The notes under the pieces: generated by a model | The model's input: the letters and a program-made list of their open reading frames with translations, nothing else | What the model was told of the DNA's origin: nothing | Database searches by the model: none | Origin: JBDTOX01 sp039933015 | GTDB taxonomy: Bacteria > Pseudomonadota > Gammaproteobacteria > Burkholderiales > Methylophilaceae | Assembly (NCBI GenBank): GCA_039933015.1 | Contig: JBDTOX010000032.1 | Coordinates: 1 to 46,129 of the forward strand | Direction of reading: 5' to 3' | DNA: 46,129 bases | Shown: positions 34,558 through 42,497 of the stretch, piece by piece | Position numbering within the stretch: the first letter of the stretch is position 1 | How the letters are laid out: each line of letters starts with the position of its first letter | Program-made: the position numbers and the translations under genes

Positions 34558-36969
34558 TCAAAAATAAACAGTTTCAGCTGCGGGCTGCAGGCTGGAACGC
34601 ATCAGATTAGTAACATCCAGAATGAACGAGACACCACCATCACCCAGAATCGTGGCGCCTGAAATGCCGGCTACCTTGCGATAGTTTGACTCCAGGTTTT
34701 TTACCACGACCTGTTGCTGGCCAACGAGGCCATCTACCAGCAAGGCGGCTTTTTTGCCGTCCGCCTGCAAAATGACCAGGATGCCTTGCGTTGGATCGGT
34801 GCAGCGCGACTCAATACCGAATATCTGGTACAACGGGATCAGCGGCAGATACTCCTCGCGCACTTTGACCAGGCGCCCTTGGCCCGCCACCTCCTTGATA
34901 TCCTCCGCAGCAGGCTGCAAGGACTCAATCACAAAGCTCAAGGGCAAGATATAGATTTCCGCACCCACATTGACCGACATGCCATCCAGGATTGCCAGCG
35001 TAAGCGGCAGTGAAATCTTGATCGTAGTGCCGAAGCCGCGGGCAGAGCGGATATCCACCGAGCCGCCCATTGCCGTGATATTACGCTTGACGACGTCCAT
35101 GCCTACGCCACGGCCCGATACGTCGGTGATCACCTCGGCTGTCGAAAAACCAGGTGCAAAAATAAGCTGCCAGACTTCGTTATCCGACATGGTGTCCGAC
35201 ACCGGCAATCCTTGCTGTTTGGCCTTCTCCAGAATGCGTTCACGCTTGAGGCCGGCACCGTCATCACTGACCTCAATCACAATATAGCCACCCTGATGGC
35301 CGGCAGATAGCGATAGCCGGCCAATTTCGTTTTTTCCATCCGCCACGCGCACTTCCGGCATTTCGATGCCATGGTCAACGCTGTTGCGCACCAGGTGCGT
35401 GAGCGGATCGACTATCCGCTCAATCAGGCCTTTATCCAGCTCAGTGGCAGCACCGTTGGTAATGAACTCAACTTTTTTCCCGAGCTTGGTGGCTAGATCG
35501 CGCACCATGCGGGGGAAGCGCGAGAACACATAATCCATGGGCATCATGCGTATCGACATGACCGCCTCCTGCAGGTCGCGCGTATTGCGCGTGAGCTGAC
35601 TCACGCTATTGAGCAATGGGTTATGAATAATGGGATCCAGCGCGCTTGTGCGCTGTTCGATCATGGCCTGGGTAATGACGAGCTCGCCCACCAGGTTGAT
35701 CAGTTGATCAACCTTTTCGATGCCTACGCGTATGGATGTGGTTTCCTGGGTGGCTGCTGGCGCTTTATCGGCCTGACGCCTGAGCGGCGGCTTGTTCTCG
35801 GCAGCTGTGCCCACCTCTGGGGATTCTGCCGCGACTAAATGGTCTGGAACAACAAGGCTTACAGCAGCGCCTGGCTGCGCTTGCTGAACAGGTGGCTGGG
35901 ACGGAACCTCAGGCGCAGACGGAGTGACTAGCATTCCGGCGGGCAGGGGTTCAAAGAAGCCATAGCCAGGATCATGCGCTTGGGCGTTATTCTCTGCTGT
36001 GGTAGCAGGCGCCGCCGGTACCTCCTCGCTGATTTCAAGCGTATCCGGATCCAGCACAAATGAGCAGATCGCCACAACATCTGCCTGCTTCTCTACCGTT
36101 GTCAGTTTGACTATGTAGCGTCCGTTGTCCTGCTTGGTATGTGCAACCTGGCCGAGCAGTGCCAGCTCCGCTGCCAATGTAGTGACATCATGCTCGAGCA
36201 GCTCGGGCAATAGGATACGATAACAAGCGGGAGCCGCATCATTAGCTGAACGAGCTGGAGATGACTGCTCGCTGATGCTGAGGGAATCCGTGTCCAGCAC
36301 GAAGGAACAGATGGCAATGATGTCACTCTCGCTGCCTTCCGTAGTGAGGGTAAAAGCGAAACAGCCATTGGCCTGTTTGGTTTTGGTCACCTCCCCCAGC
36401 AGCGTCAGCTCAGCCGCCAGGGCCGCGACATCGCGCTCGGGCAGTTCAGGCAAGCCAATATGGTAGCAGTGCGTAGCGCCGGCTACGGGCAAAGCTGCTG
36501 ACGTTGCTTCAGGCTGTGCGACAGACACAGACGCTGGCGCTGCATTTACTGCGTTGCTCACTGGCACCGGTGTGCCATTCACGCCCTCAGACAAGCCTTG
36601 CAAGGCAAACTTGACTTCATTCACCGCAGCTTCATTCACTGCGCTGCCCTGACGATGCCCATCCAGCTGCATTTCGAGTATATCCTTGGCGGCCAGAAAG
36701 GCATCCACATGCTCGCTGGTCAGCGCGATCTCGTGCTTGCGTATCTTGTCCAGAAGCGACTCCAGCACATGGGTGATTTCCGTCATATCGTTCATGCCAA
36801 AGGTGGCAGCACCACCTTTAATAGAATGGGCTGCACGAAAAATCGCATTCAAATCTTCCGCATCCGGATTGGAAATATCCAGTGCCATCAGCAGCCGTTC
36901 AGCTTCCGCAAGCAACTCCTCAGACTCATCGAAAAAGACCTGGAAAAACTGACTCATATCAATTGTCAT
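34558..36969 (-). CDS. cheA: Chemotaxis histidine kinase CheA with duplicated P2-like domain
   Basis: An 803-residue kinase that phosphorylates CheY and CheB. The P1 Hpt domain carries His48 (AAHSIKGGAATFG). Two copies of a 67-68-residue domain follow (168-234 and 249-315), in place of a single P2. A Pro/Ala/Gln-rich linker (about 316-410) leads to the P3 dimerisation helices (about 411-475). The P4 ATPase has an N box (LVRNSVDHGIE), G1 (EVSDDGAGL) and G2 (GRGVGMDVV), and the P5 CheW-like domain ends AAETVYF. It starts 44 nt after cheY copy 2 and is followed by cheW copy 2. E. coli CheA is 654 residues; the extra length is the duplication plus linkers. Confidence 0.96.
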   Translation of the reverse strand: MTIDMSQFFQVFFDESEELLAEAERLLMALDISNPDAEDLNAIFRAAHSIKGGAATFGMNDMTEITHVLESLLDKIRKHEIALTSEHVDAFLAAKDILEMQLDGHRQGSAVNEAAVNEVKFALQGLSEGVNGTPVPVSNAVNAAPASVSVAQPEATSAALPVAGATHCYHIGLPELPERDVAALAAELTLLGEVTKTKQANGCFAFTLTTEGSESDIIAICSFVLDTDSLSISEQSSPARSANDAAPACYRILLPELLEHDVTTLAAELALLGQVAHTKQDNGRYIVKLTTVEKQADVVAICSFVLDPDTLEISEEVPAAPATTAENNAQAHDPGYGFFEPLPAGMLVTPSAPEVPSQPPVQQAQPGAAVSLVVPDHLVAAESPEVGTAAENKPPLRRQADKAPAATQETTSIRVGIEKVDQLINLVGELVITQAMIEQRTSALDPIIHNPLLNSVSQLTRNTRDLQEAVMSIRMMPMDYVFSRFPRMVRDLATKLGKKVEFITNGAATELDKGLIERIVDPLTHLVRNSVDHGIEMPEVRVADGKNEIGRLSLSAGHQGGYIVIEVSDDGAGLKRERILEKAKQQGLPVSDTMSDNEVWQLIFAPGFSTAEVITDVSGRGVGMDVVKRNITAMGGSVDIRSARGFGTTIKISLPLTLAILDGMSVNVGAEIYILPLSFVIESLQPAAEDIKEVAGQGRLVKVREEYLPLIPLYQIFGIESRCTDPTQGILVILQADGKKAALLVDGLVGQQQVVVKNLESNYRKVAGISGATILGDGGVSFILDVTNLMRSSLQPAAETVYF
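36025..36225 (-). repeat. Second copy of the duplicated domain in CheA
   Basis: Codes for residues 249-315 (CYRILLPELLEHDVTTLAAE...). By hand alignment 41 of 68 residues equal those of the first copy, with no gap. The apparent strand-helix-strand-strand-helix-strand order would suit a ferredoxin-like fold such as CheA P2. Confidence 0.85.
36268..36468 (-). repeat. First copy of the duplicated domain in CheA
   Basis: Codes for residues 168-234 (CYHIGLPELPERDVAALAAE...), 81 residues before the second copy. Both copies end in the nearly invariant AICSFVLD-D-L-IS. Confidence 0.85.
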
Positions 36970-37013
36970 TGCTCTACTCCATATTCGCTATGTTGCTTAC
37001 TATTCCTAATGGT

Positions 37014-37379
37014 CTAGCCAATCACTTTGCGCACCACATCGATCAGGCGTTTGGGGTCGAAAGGCTTGACCAGCCAGCCATTTGCGCCCGCTGACTTACC
37101 CATGGCTTTCATCTCGTCACCGGCCTCCGTGGTCAGCATCAGGATAGGCACAGACTGGTAGTTGGCAAGGCCACGCAATGACTTGATCAATGTCAGCCCA
37201 TCCATGTTCGGCATGTTCTGATCGGTCAGGACCAGATCAAATAACTGCTGCCTGGCCTTATTCAGCCCATCCTTGCCGTCAATCGCCTCAACTACCTGAT
37301 AGCCAGCCGCATTCAGGCTAAAAGCCACCATTTGACGTAATGATCCAGAATCGTCCACTGCAAGAATTGTCTTCGCCAT
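37014..37379 (-). CDS. cheY: CheY-like response regulator (copy 2, cheA-linked)
   Basis: A 121-residue single receiver domain with Asp9-Asp10, phospho-acceptor Asp53 (LTDQNMPNMDG), the switch Thr in MLTTEAG, and Lys in WLVKPFDP. It resembles the small regulators found next to cheA in many proteobacteria more than enteric CheY. It lies between the CheZ-like gene and cheA. With a motor-type CheY at 28904 paired to cheZ, this copy may act as a phosphate sink or serve the CheZ-like protein; that is inference. Confidence 0.94.
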   Translation of the reverse strand: MAKTILAVDDSGSLRQMVAFSLNAAGYQVVEAIDGKDGLNKARQQLFDLVLTDQNMPNMDGLTLIKSLRGLANYQSVPILMLTTEAGDEMKAMGKSAGANGWLVKPFDPKRLIDVVRKVIG

Positions 37380-37471
37380 CGTTCTTTCTCACCCTTCGTT
37401 CAGGGCAACATCCCCTGGTCATAAAATTAAATAGCCAAAAAATCAGTTTGTTCTTTGGAGCCAATAATTAC

Positions 37472-38020
37472 TTAAAACAACTCGATATCGCCACTGCCCA
37501 TGTGCTGCTGCATCACAGATTTTTTTAAATTACTGTTCAGTGCATGGCTACGGCTGTTGAGATTCTGGCTCACCTCATCCAGCAGCTTCGCTGTTACATC
37601 TTGTCCGGCTTCCAGACTAAACAGCTCGCCCTGGCTGCCGAGCGCATCAAGCAAATCCCGCAGGCCGTTTACACGCTTCACTGTGCCGGCGATCAACTGG
37701 TTGGTCAGGTCCTGGAACTGCAAGCCCGTCATTACGGCATTCACTTCATGTGCTATTTGCTGGCGCATGGCGCGAATTTTTTCAGCGCTGGCTTCGGGCA
37801 AATCCTGCAGCTCCAGCAATATGTCCAGCTCCTGCTGCTGCTGCGCCACTGCATGGTGTATTGCCATAAAACTGGCGCCCAGCTTATTGATGGCTTCGCT
37901 CAGCAGCTCAGTGGTCTGTACCAGATTCACTTCAACCTCGACCAGGTGCTGCGTCCCATGGCTGGCAACTTCGGCGAGCAGGCGCTGCAAGGCAGGTGCT
38001 GTTAATGTTTCAGTCGTCAT
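37472..38020 (-). CDS. CheZ-like chemotaxis protein (putative second CheY-P phosphatase)
   Basis: A 182-residue, Gln/Leu-rich and probably all-helical protein with long coiled-coil stretches (about 20-70 and 80-125). It contains TGLQFQDLTNQLIAGTVKRV, which matches the CheZ active-site helix QDFQDLTGQVIKKV and keeps the essential DxxxQ pair (Asp104, Gln108). Outside this helix it differs from the CheZ at 28240 and lacks the CheZ docking tail. Instead it ends SGDIELF, like the CheD tail GDVELF. It lies between motB and cheY copy 2. The family name is not known to me; phosphatase activity is inferred from the motif only. Confidence 0.8.
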   Translation of the reverse strand: MTTETLTAPALQRLLAEVASHGTQHLVEVEVNLVQTTELLSEAINKLGASFMAIHHAVAQQQQELDILLELQDLPEASAEKIRAMRQQIAHEVNAVMTGLQFQDLTNQLIAGTVKRVNGLRDLLDALGSQGELFSLEAGQDVTAKLLDEVSQNLNSRSHALNSNLKKSVMQQHMGSGDIELF

Positions 38021-38031
38021 CTACTTCGCCC

Positions 38032-38973
38032 CTAAGTCCCAAGTGCAGATTCAAGCGCAGCCTTGCTGTCACCGTCATTGGGCATATTCAGGGTATTGCC
38101 ATCCTGCAGGGCGTCCTGCTCTGCTTTCTTGTTCATCACTATGATGCTGATGCGTCGGTTAATTGGATTGAGCGGATTCTTGCCATCAAACAGCACCGCA
38201 GAAGACAGGCCGACCACGCGTATCAACTTGGATTCATCCATGCCGCCATTAATCAGCTCCCTCCGTGAGGCATTGGCACGATCCGCCGACAACTCCCAGT
38301 TGCTGTAGCCTTTTTCCCCATTGGCGTAAGGCACTGAATCGGTATGGCCGGACAGGCTAATCTTGTTGGTAACGCCATTCAGCATATGACCGATCTCGCG
38401 CAGAATCTGCCTGGCATAAGGTTGCAATTCAGCCTTGGCCGAGGCGAACATGGGGCGATTCTGCTCGTCCACGACCTGTATACGCAGGCCTTCCAAAGTG
38501 ATGTCCAGCAACAACTGGTTTTTAAACTGGCGTAAAGTCGGGCTGTCCGCGATGGCTTGCTCTATCTTGTTTTTCAGAAGTTGCAGATGTTCCTTTTCGT
38601 CCTTTTCAAGGTCTTTCTTCGCCTGTTTCAAATCGGGCTTTCTTTTTTCGGTGGTATCGCTTTTATTCACCTGTCCCGACTTTTTTGTCAGGTCATTGCC
38701 GCCACCCTTGATTACGCTGGAACTAGCCCCAACACTGGCACCGCCGTTCATGGATAGCTTCAATGGCTGCTTGAAGTACTCGGAAATTTGATTAAGATCT
38801 CCGCGCGAAGTTGAGCCCAGCAGCCACATCAGCAGGAAAAAAGCCATCATGGCGGTCACAAAGTCGGCATAGGCTATTTTCCAGGCGCCGCCATGATGGG
38901 CAGCAGCCTGCTTGCGCACGCGCTTAATGATGATGGGGGTGAAGTCTGCTTCAGCCAACACGGCCTCCATCAT
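38032..38973 (-). CDS. motB: Flagellar stator protein MotB
   Basis: Peptidoglycan-anchored stator half. The 313-residue protein has a short basic N-terminus and one transmembrane helix with the proton-carrying Asp37 (AYADFVTAMMAFFLLMW). A long charged plug/linker follows (about 60-160, Lys/Asp/Glu-rich and predicted helical). The OmpA-like peptidoglycan-binding domain contains LSGHTDSVPYANGEKGYSNW and ELSADRANASRREL. The first residue pair MM leaves two possible starts. It follows motA by 15 nt. Confidence 0.97.
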   Translation of the reverse strand: MMEAVLAEADFTPIIIKRVRKQAAAHHGGAWKIAYADFVTAMMAFFLLMWLLGSTSRGDLNQISEYFKQPLKLSMNGGASVGASSSVIKGGGNDLTKKSGQVNKSDTTEKRKPDLKQAKKDLEKDEKEHLQLLKNKIEQAIADSPTLRQFKNQLLLDITLEGLRIQVVDEQNRPMFASAKAELQPYARQILREIGHMLNGVTNKISLSGHTDSVPYANGEKGYSNWELSADRANASRRELINGGMDESKLIRVVGLSSAVLFDGKNPLNPINRRISIIVMNKKAEQDALQDGNTLNMPNDGDSKAALESALGT

Positions 38974-38988
38974 TCCGGCTTAAGCACA

Positions 38989-39849
38989 TCATTTGCTTTT
39001 TGCCTGCTTCACATAATCTTCCAGCTCAAGGAAGTCCGGGCGCTCGGTTGAGTTCAACACCTTGCGGCCAAACTCAACCGCAATAGCTGGCGCATAGCCA
39101 TGCAGGCTCGCCAGCAAGGTAACTTTGACGCATTGCAGCATTTTGCTCGACTCATCCAGCTTTTGCTCCAGCAGACCCGAGAGCGGGCCCACAAACCCGT
39201 ATGCCAGCAATATCCCGAGAAAGGTGCCCACTAACGCATGGGCAATCAATATGCCCAACTCCGCGGGCGGGATACCGACCGATTCCATGGTATGGACCAC
39301 CCCCATGACTGCCGCAACAATGCCGAACGCAGGCAGCCCCTCTCCCACCTTCTGGATGGCATGCACGGGCATCAGGCCCTCGTGATGATGGGTGTCAATC
39401 TCGTTATCCATGAGATTTTCTATCTGAAATGCATCCATGTTGCCGGTGACGATCAAACGCAGGTAATCCGAAATGAATTCGACCAGATGGTGATCAGCCA
39501 ACAGCCCCGGGTATTTGTTAAAAAGCGCGCTCTGCTCGGGGCTCTCGATGTCTTTTTCTATCGACATCATGCCTTCGCGACGTATCTTGGCCAGCACCTC
39601 AAACATGAAGGCAAGCAGCTCCAGGTAACGCTGTTTACTGAACTTGGATCCCTTGAATAAGCCAGGTATAGACTTCACCGTGGCCTTTATCACCTTGCTG
39701 TCGTTGCCAACCAGAAAAGCTCCCGCGGCGGCGCCGCCTATCATTAGCAACTCCAGTGGCTGTACTAGCGCAGCAAGATGCCCGCCAGCCAAGGCGAAGC
39801 CGCCAAACACCGAGCTCATTACCACCAAATAGCCAATAATCACTAACAC
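38989..39849 (-). CDS. motA: Flagellar stator protein MotA
   Basis: Proton-channel stator subunit. GTG 39849 is chosen as start: GGAG lies 8 nt before it and the protein then begins VLVIIGYLVVMSSVFGGF, the normal MotA N-terminus, giving 286 residues; a longer upstream reading adds 23 atypical residues. Four transmembrane segments are seen (about 1-20, 30-50, 165-190 and 200-225). The cytoplasmic loop has the rotor-contacting charged region KIRREGMMSIEKDIESPEQS. Conserved prolines lie in the third and fourth segments. It is the first gene of the mot-che run. Confidence 0.96.
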   Translation of the reverse strand: MLVIIGYLVVMSSVFGGFALAGGHLAALVQPLELLMIGGAAAGAFLVGNDSKVIKATVKSIPGLFKGSKFSKQRYLELLAFMFEVLAKIRREGMMSIEKDIESPEQSALFNKYPGLLADHHLVEFISDYLRLIVTGNMDAFQIENLMDNEIDTHHHEGLMPVHAIQKVGEGLPAFGIVAAVMGVVHTMESVGIPPAELGILIAHALVGTFLGILLAYGFVGPLSGLLEQKLDESSKMLQCVKVTLLASLHGYAPAIAVEFGRKVLNSTERPDFLELEDYVKQAKSK

Positions 39850-40045
39850 GTTGAAAGCTCCAATAAGGGGAGTAGCACTCCCTCTTGCTTGCGATATGTA
39901 AACAAGCGTACCAATCAAACAAACGAACTGAATTGAGGAATAAAGCGGTGATTCCCGTGTTCAATGTAATTTAACGGTAGAAATTGACTAAACTTGAATT
40001 GGTATCAATGCAGCGAGTGTGCAGGGATGTCGGCGAGAGGAAAAT
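39850..40045. other. Gap between the methyltransferase gene and motA
   Basis: About 200 bp with no open frame worth calling. It should hold the FlhDC-dependent promoter of the mot-che operon; no sigma-28 type GCCGATAA is present on the coding strand. Confidence 0.5.
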
Positions 40046-40867
40046 TCAGAACTGCCAGCCAAAAATAGAGGGGCCATCTTCAGTTGCAGCAAGGCAAAAT
40101 GCAGAGGTTGCGCCAGGAATATCAAACTCATAGCTCAGCAACATGCTTCCCTGGCGCATTTCCTTTTGCGCTTTCTGCCACAAGGCCGGCATTGCAACTG
40201 GGGAAAGGTAGGCAAACACTATGTCATAGTGCGAAAAATCAAGCCGGTGATAATCCCCCAACAGAAAACCTGCCGCAGACCCTTTTAATCGCGCGCGAAC
40301 AATGCTGATCAGCCATGGTAGCGGAGCGACTTCTATGCCGCAGAAAGCGCTTTCTGGCCTGGCTTTGGCCATATGCATAACGAGGCCGCCCAGGCCACTT
40401 CCAATATCTATCATATGGATAGTGCGCCCCTGTGGAAGCATGGCCTCCACTTGCTGCCAGACGCGCGGTCCGGAAGGATAAAACGGTACCTGAGTACGGA
40501 ATGTGGTCCAGTACATACTCAGCGTAATCAGGAAGCCGGCGAGATAAAAATAAGCAGACAAATGCAGGCCCAGCATGAGCCAGACCATAATGGGAAAAAC
40601 AAATTGGATAGCCCGCCACCAGGCAGCCATACCGCACAGACTGGAGATCAGCAGAGCAAGGCAGCCCTGGGCTATCACAACAGCCATCACTGTCAGCGAA
40701 AGCGTTGTATGCGTCAGCAACAGCCAACTGAGGGAGGTAACCAATGCCAACGTCACGCCCTGTATGATCAAGGCCAGCATGGCGGGAGTTAATCGCTTTG
40801 AATTAAGGATGCCGTTCATCCAGATAGCTTGCACAGATGTAGAAAAAGACATCCTCCTGGGAAACAT
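40046..40867 (-). CDS. Membrane-anchored class I SAM-dependent methyltransferase
   Basis: A 273-residue protein not assigned to a named family. The N-terminal 120 residues hold about four hydrophobic segments (30-51, 57-80, 86-103 and 105-122). The C-terminal half is a Rossmann-type methyltransferase with motif I MIDIGSGLGGLVMHMAK (about 152-168), the acidic end of strand 2 (FCGIEVAPLPW) and YDIVFAYLSP as a motif IV-like strand. Its start shares a base with the flhC stop (TGATG), so it is translated with flhC although it has no known flagellar role. The target may be a membrane protein, a lipid or a quinone; the sequence does not say. Confidence 0.82.
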   Translation of the reverse strand: MFPRRMSFSTSVQAIWMNGILNSKRLTPAMLALIIQGVTLALVTSLSWLLLTHTTLSLTVMAVVIAQGCLALLISSLCGMAAWWRAIQFVFPIMVWLMLGLHLSAYFYLAGFLITLSMYWTTFRTQVPFYPSGPRVWQQVEAMLPQGRTIHMIDIGSGLGGLVMHMAKARPESAFCGIEVAPLPWLISIVRARLKGSAAGFLLGDYHRLDFSHYDIVFAYLSPVAMPALWQKAQKEMRQGSMLLSYEFDIPGATSAFCLAATEDGPSIFGWQF

Positions 40868-41424
40868 CAGGCGGACAGCGCAGATGCTTTTTCAGCGGCT
40901 TCCTTGGCTTTCTTGGTTTTACCCGCACGCGATGGCACATGACACAAGTTACACACATAGTCATGGTTAAGATCATAGGCATCCACCACAAACTGACCAT
41001 TACAGCATTTACAGCTTTGGGTCTTCAGCATATTGCTTTCGACGAACCGTACCAAGGTCCAGGCGCGTGTCAGGGAAAGCACAGGCTCTTCATCAGACTC
41101 AATCTCGGCTTGCTGCAGATAAAGCCTGTAGGCTTTTGTAATGGCCACGATGCCCTCTATACCAGCATTCTTCAACAGGAAGTTATAGATATTCAGGAAT
41201 ATGGAGGCGTGGATATTAGGCTGCCAGGTCAGGAACCAGTCGGTGGAAAATGGCAGCATGCCTTTAGGTGGAGATTTACCCTTCAGTTCCTTGTACAGCT
41301 TGATCAGGCGTTCGCGTGAAAGCGTAGTATGGGCTTCCAGCAATTGGAGACGTGCGCCAAGATTAATCAGCTCAATGGCCAACTGTATTTGATTAGATTC
41401 GTTTACTACACTTTTTTGCGACAT
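40867..41424 (-). CDS. flhC: Flagellar master transcriptional regulator FlhC
   Basis: Partner of FlhD in the FlhD4C2 activator that turns on class 2 flagellar promoters. The 185-residue protein has the family start (IQLAIELINLGARLQLLEAHT) and the zinc site Cys138-x-x-Cys141 and Cys158-x-x-Cys161 (SCKCCNGQF, YVCNLCHVPSR). The last 20 residues are Lys/Ala-rich. It follows flhD by 61 nt and overlaps the methyltransferase by one base. Confidence 0.97.
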   Translation of the reverse strand: MSQKSVVNESNQIQLAIELINLGARLQLLEAHTTLSRERLIKLYKELKGKSPPKGMLPFSTDWFLTWQPNIHASIFLNIYNFLLKNAGIEGIVAITKAYRLYLQQAEIESDEEPVLSLTRAWTLVRFVESNMLKTQSCKCCNGQFVVDAYDLNHDYVCNLCHVPSRAGKTKKAKEAAEKASALSA

Positions 41425-41485
41425 AACACCCCCCGAACTTTCCCCGATCGAAACTACAAAATCAGGGTCTTAGTTTGCCGCCTTG

Positions 41486-41797
41486 TTATACAAACCCTTC
41501 AACCGGCTGGCCGGCCATCAGGATGGTTGCGTGGGAAATCGCTTTATCTTTGTTGTACTTGGTTAGCATGCCCAGAATAGTGCTGTCTTCAAAACGGAAG
41601 CGCGCCAGCATCATATTGGAAACAGCCAGCTTGATTAATTGCGCATTACTCAAGCCTTCCAAAAGTTCGGCAATCTCTTTACTGATGCCCAAACGAAAAA
41701 TAGCGGTTGCCTTATCTGCCCGTATCATCTGCTGAGCCAGCATCAGATAGTTCAAATTAGCATCTCGGATTTCCATCATCATATCGCTGTCAGTCAT
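41486..41797 (-). CDS. flhD: Flagellar master transcriptional regulator FlhD
   Basis: A 103-residue helical protein with the FlhD pattern IRDANLNYLMLAQQMIRADKATAIFRLGIS and a C-terminal portion (LARFRFEDSTILGMLT) matching the family. It is the first gene of the flhDC transcript, preceded by about 700 bp of non-coding DNA shared with the divergent histidine kinase, as expected for a gene under complex control. Confidence 0.97.
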   Translation of the reverse strand: MTDSDMMMEIRDANLNYLMLAQQMIRADKATAIFRLGISKEIAELLEGLSNAQLIKLAVSNMMLARFRFEDSTILGMLTKYNKDKAISHATILMAGQPVEGFV

Positions 41798-41955
41798 TTA
41801 CACACCCCGGATTTATTTCAAGTTTTTAATCAAATTATTTTTATTGCTGGCACCCATGCCAGGAAGTCGTATTGCTGAGAGGCACTGTGAGCCGATAAAC
41901 CAAAACAGGGAATAAGCGTGCTTCGGTATTTTTAGACAGGGAGGCAGGAAAGCCC

Positions 41956-41986
41956 ATGTAGGCGTTCGTCTTACAAACGCCCACAT
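41956..41986. promoter_or_regulatory. Stem-loop in the presumed flhDC leader
   Basis: ATGT-A-GGCGTT pairs with AACGCC-C-ACAT (10 bp with one A-C mismatch) around a 9-nt loop, 160-190 nt upstream of flhD. There is no T-run after it on either strand, so an RNA control element is as likely as a terminator. Confidence 0.45.
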
Positions 41987-42126
41987 AGAGGGGAAATGAC
42001 TTTATAAATCAATTTGGTAAAACTTCAGCTACAGGTATGGCTCCATTTTTGCAGGCAGTGAATCTGGTACGTTGAATAAATTAATCACCATTTGTTAAAC
42101 TTGCTTTTGGCATCTATTGCACACAC

Positions 42127-42144
42127 CTGTCATATAAATGACAG
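42127..42144. promoter_or_regulatory. Palindrome CTGTCAT-N4-ATGACAG, operator-like
   Basis: Perfect 7-bp arms in the flhDC/kinase divergent region. The core TGTCAT-N4-ATGACA is the same as in the palindrome at 19084-19105. Confidence 0.5.
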
Positions 42145-42497
42145 ATGCTGACGGGAAACTTTTCCTACAACTGTTAACGGCTGAAGATTCTGATTCTTTA
42201 GGCCGTTTAAATAAATATTAAAAATATTTATATGCACATGATTTATTGTTTATATTTACATCAGCCACAGCCACTGCTTTGCATCCAAGCCCATCATGCA
42301 GACGAGACACGATAGGCTTTGGCGCTGGCCTTGATTATGCTTTCTAGAAGCTGAATTAAATTCCTGTGTCTTTTAACCTGAAGGAACGCCAGTTACGAAT
42401 TTGAAAATATGTTAAAACACCAGTAACTTTGGGAAGAGTGCAGCCCTGCTGCACTCACTGCTGTTTATTAACTACTCACGGTCATATTAATAAGAAC

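Larger units (their letters stand above)
41798..42497. promoter_or_regulatory. Long divergent control region between flhDC and the histidine kinase
   Basis: About 700 bp without a supportable gene, AT-rich around 42190-42260. It contains a hairpin (41956-41986), an operator-like palindrome (42127-42144), and an isolated GCCGATAA (41891-41898, plus strand) without a -35 partner. It is likely to hold the flhD promoter(s) and a long flhD leader, plus the kinase promoter. Confidence 0.6.

Noticed and set aside
41891..41898. Perfect sigma-28 -10 element GCCGATAA on the plus strand upstream of the kinase
   Set aside because: There is TTGC, not TAAA, at the required 15-bp distance, and the kinase start is 600 nt away.
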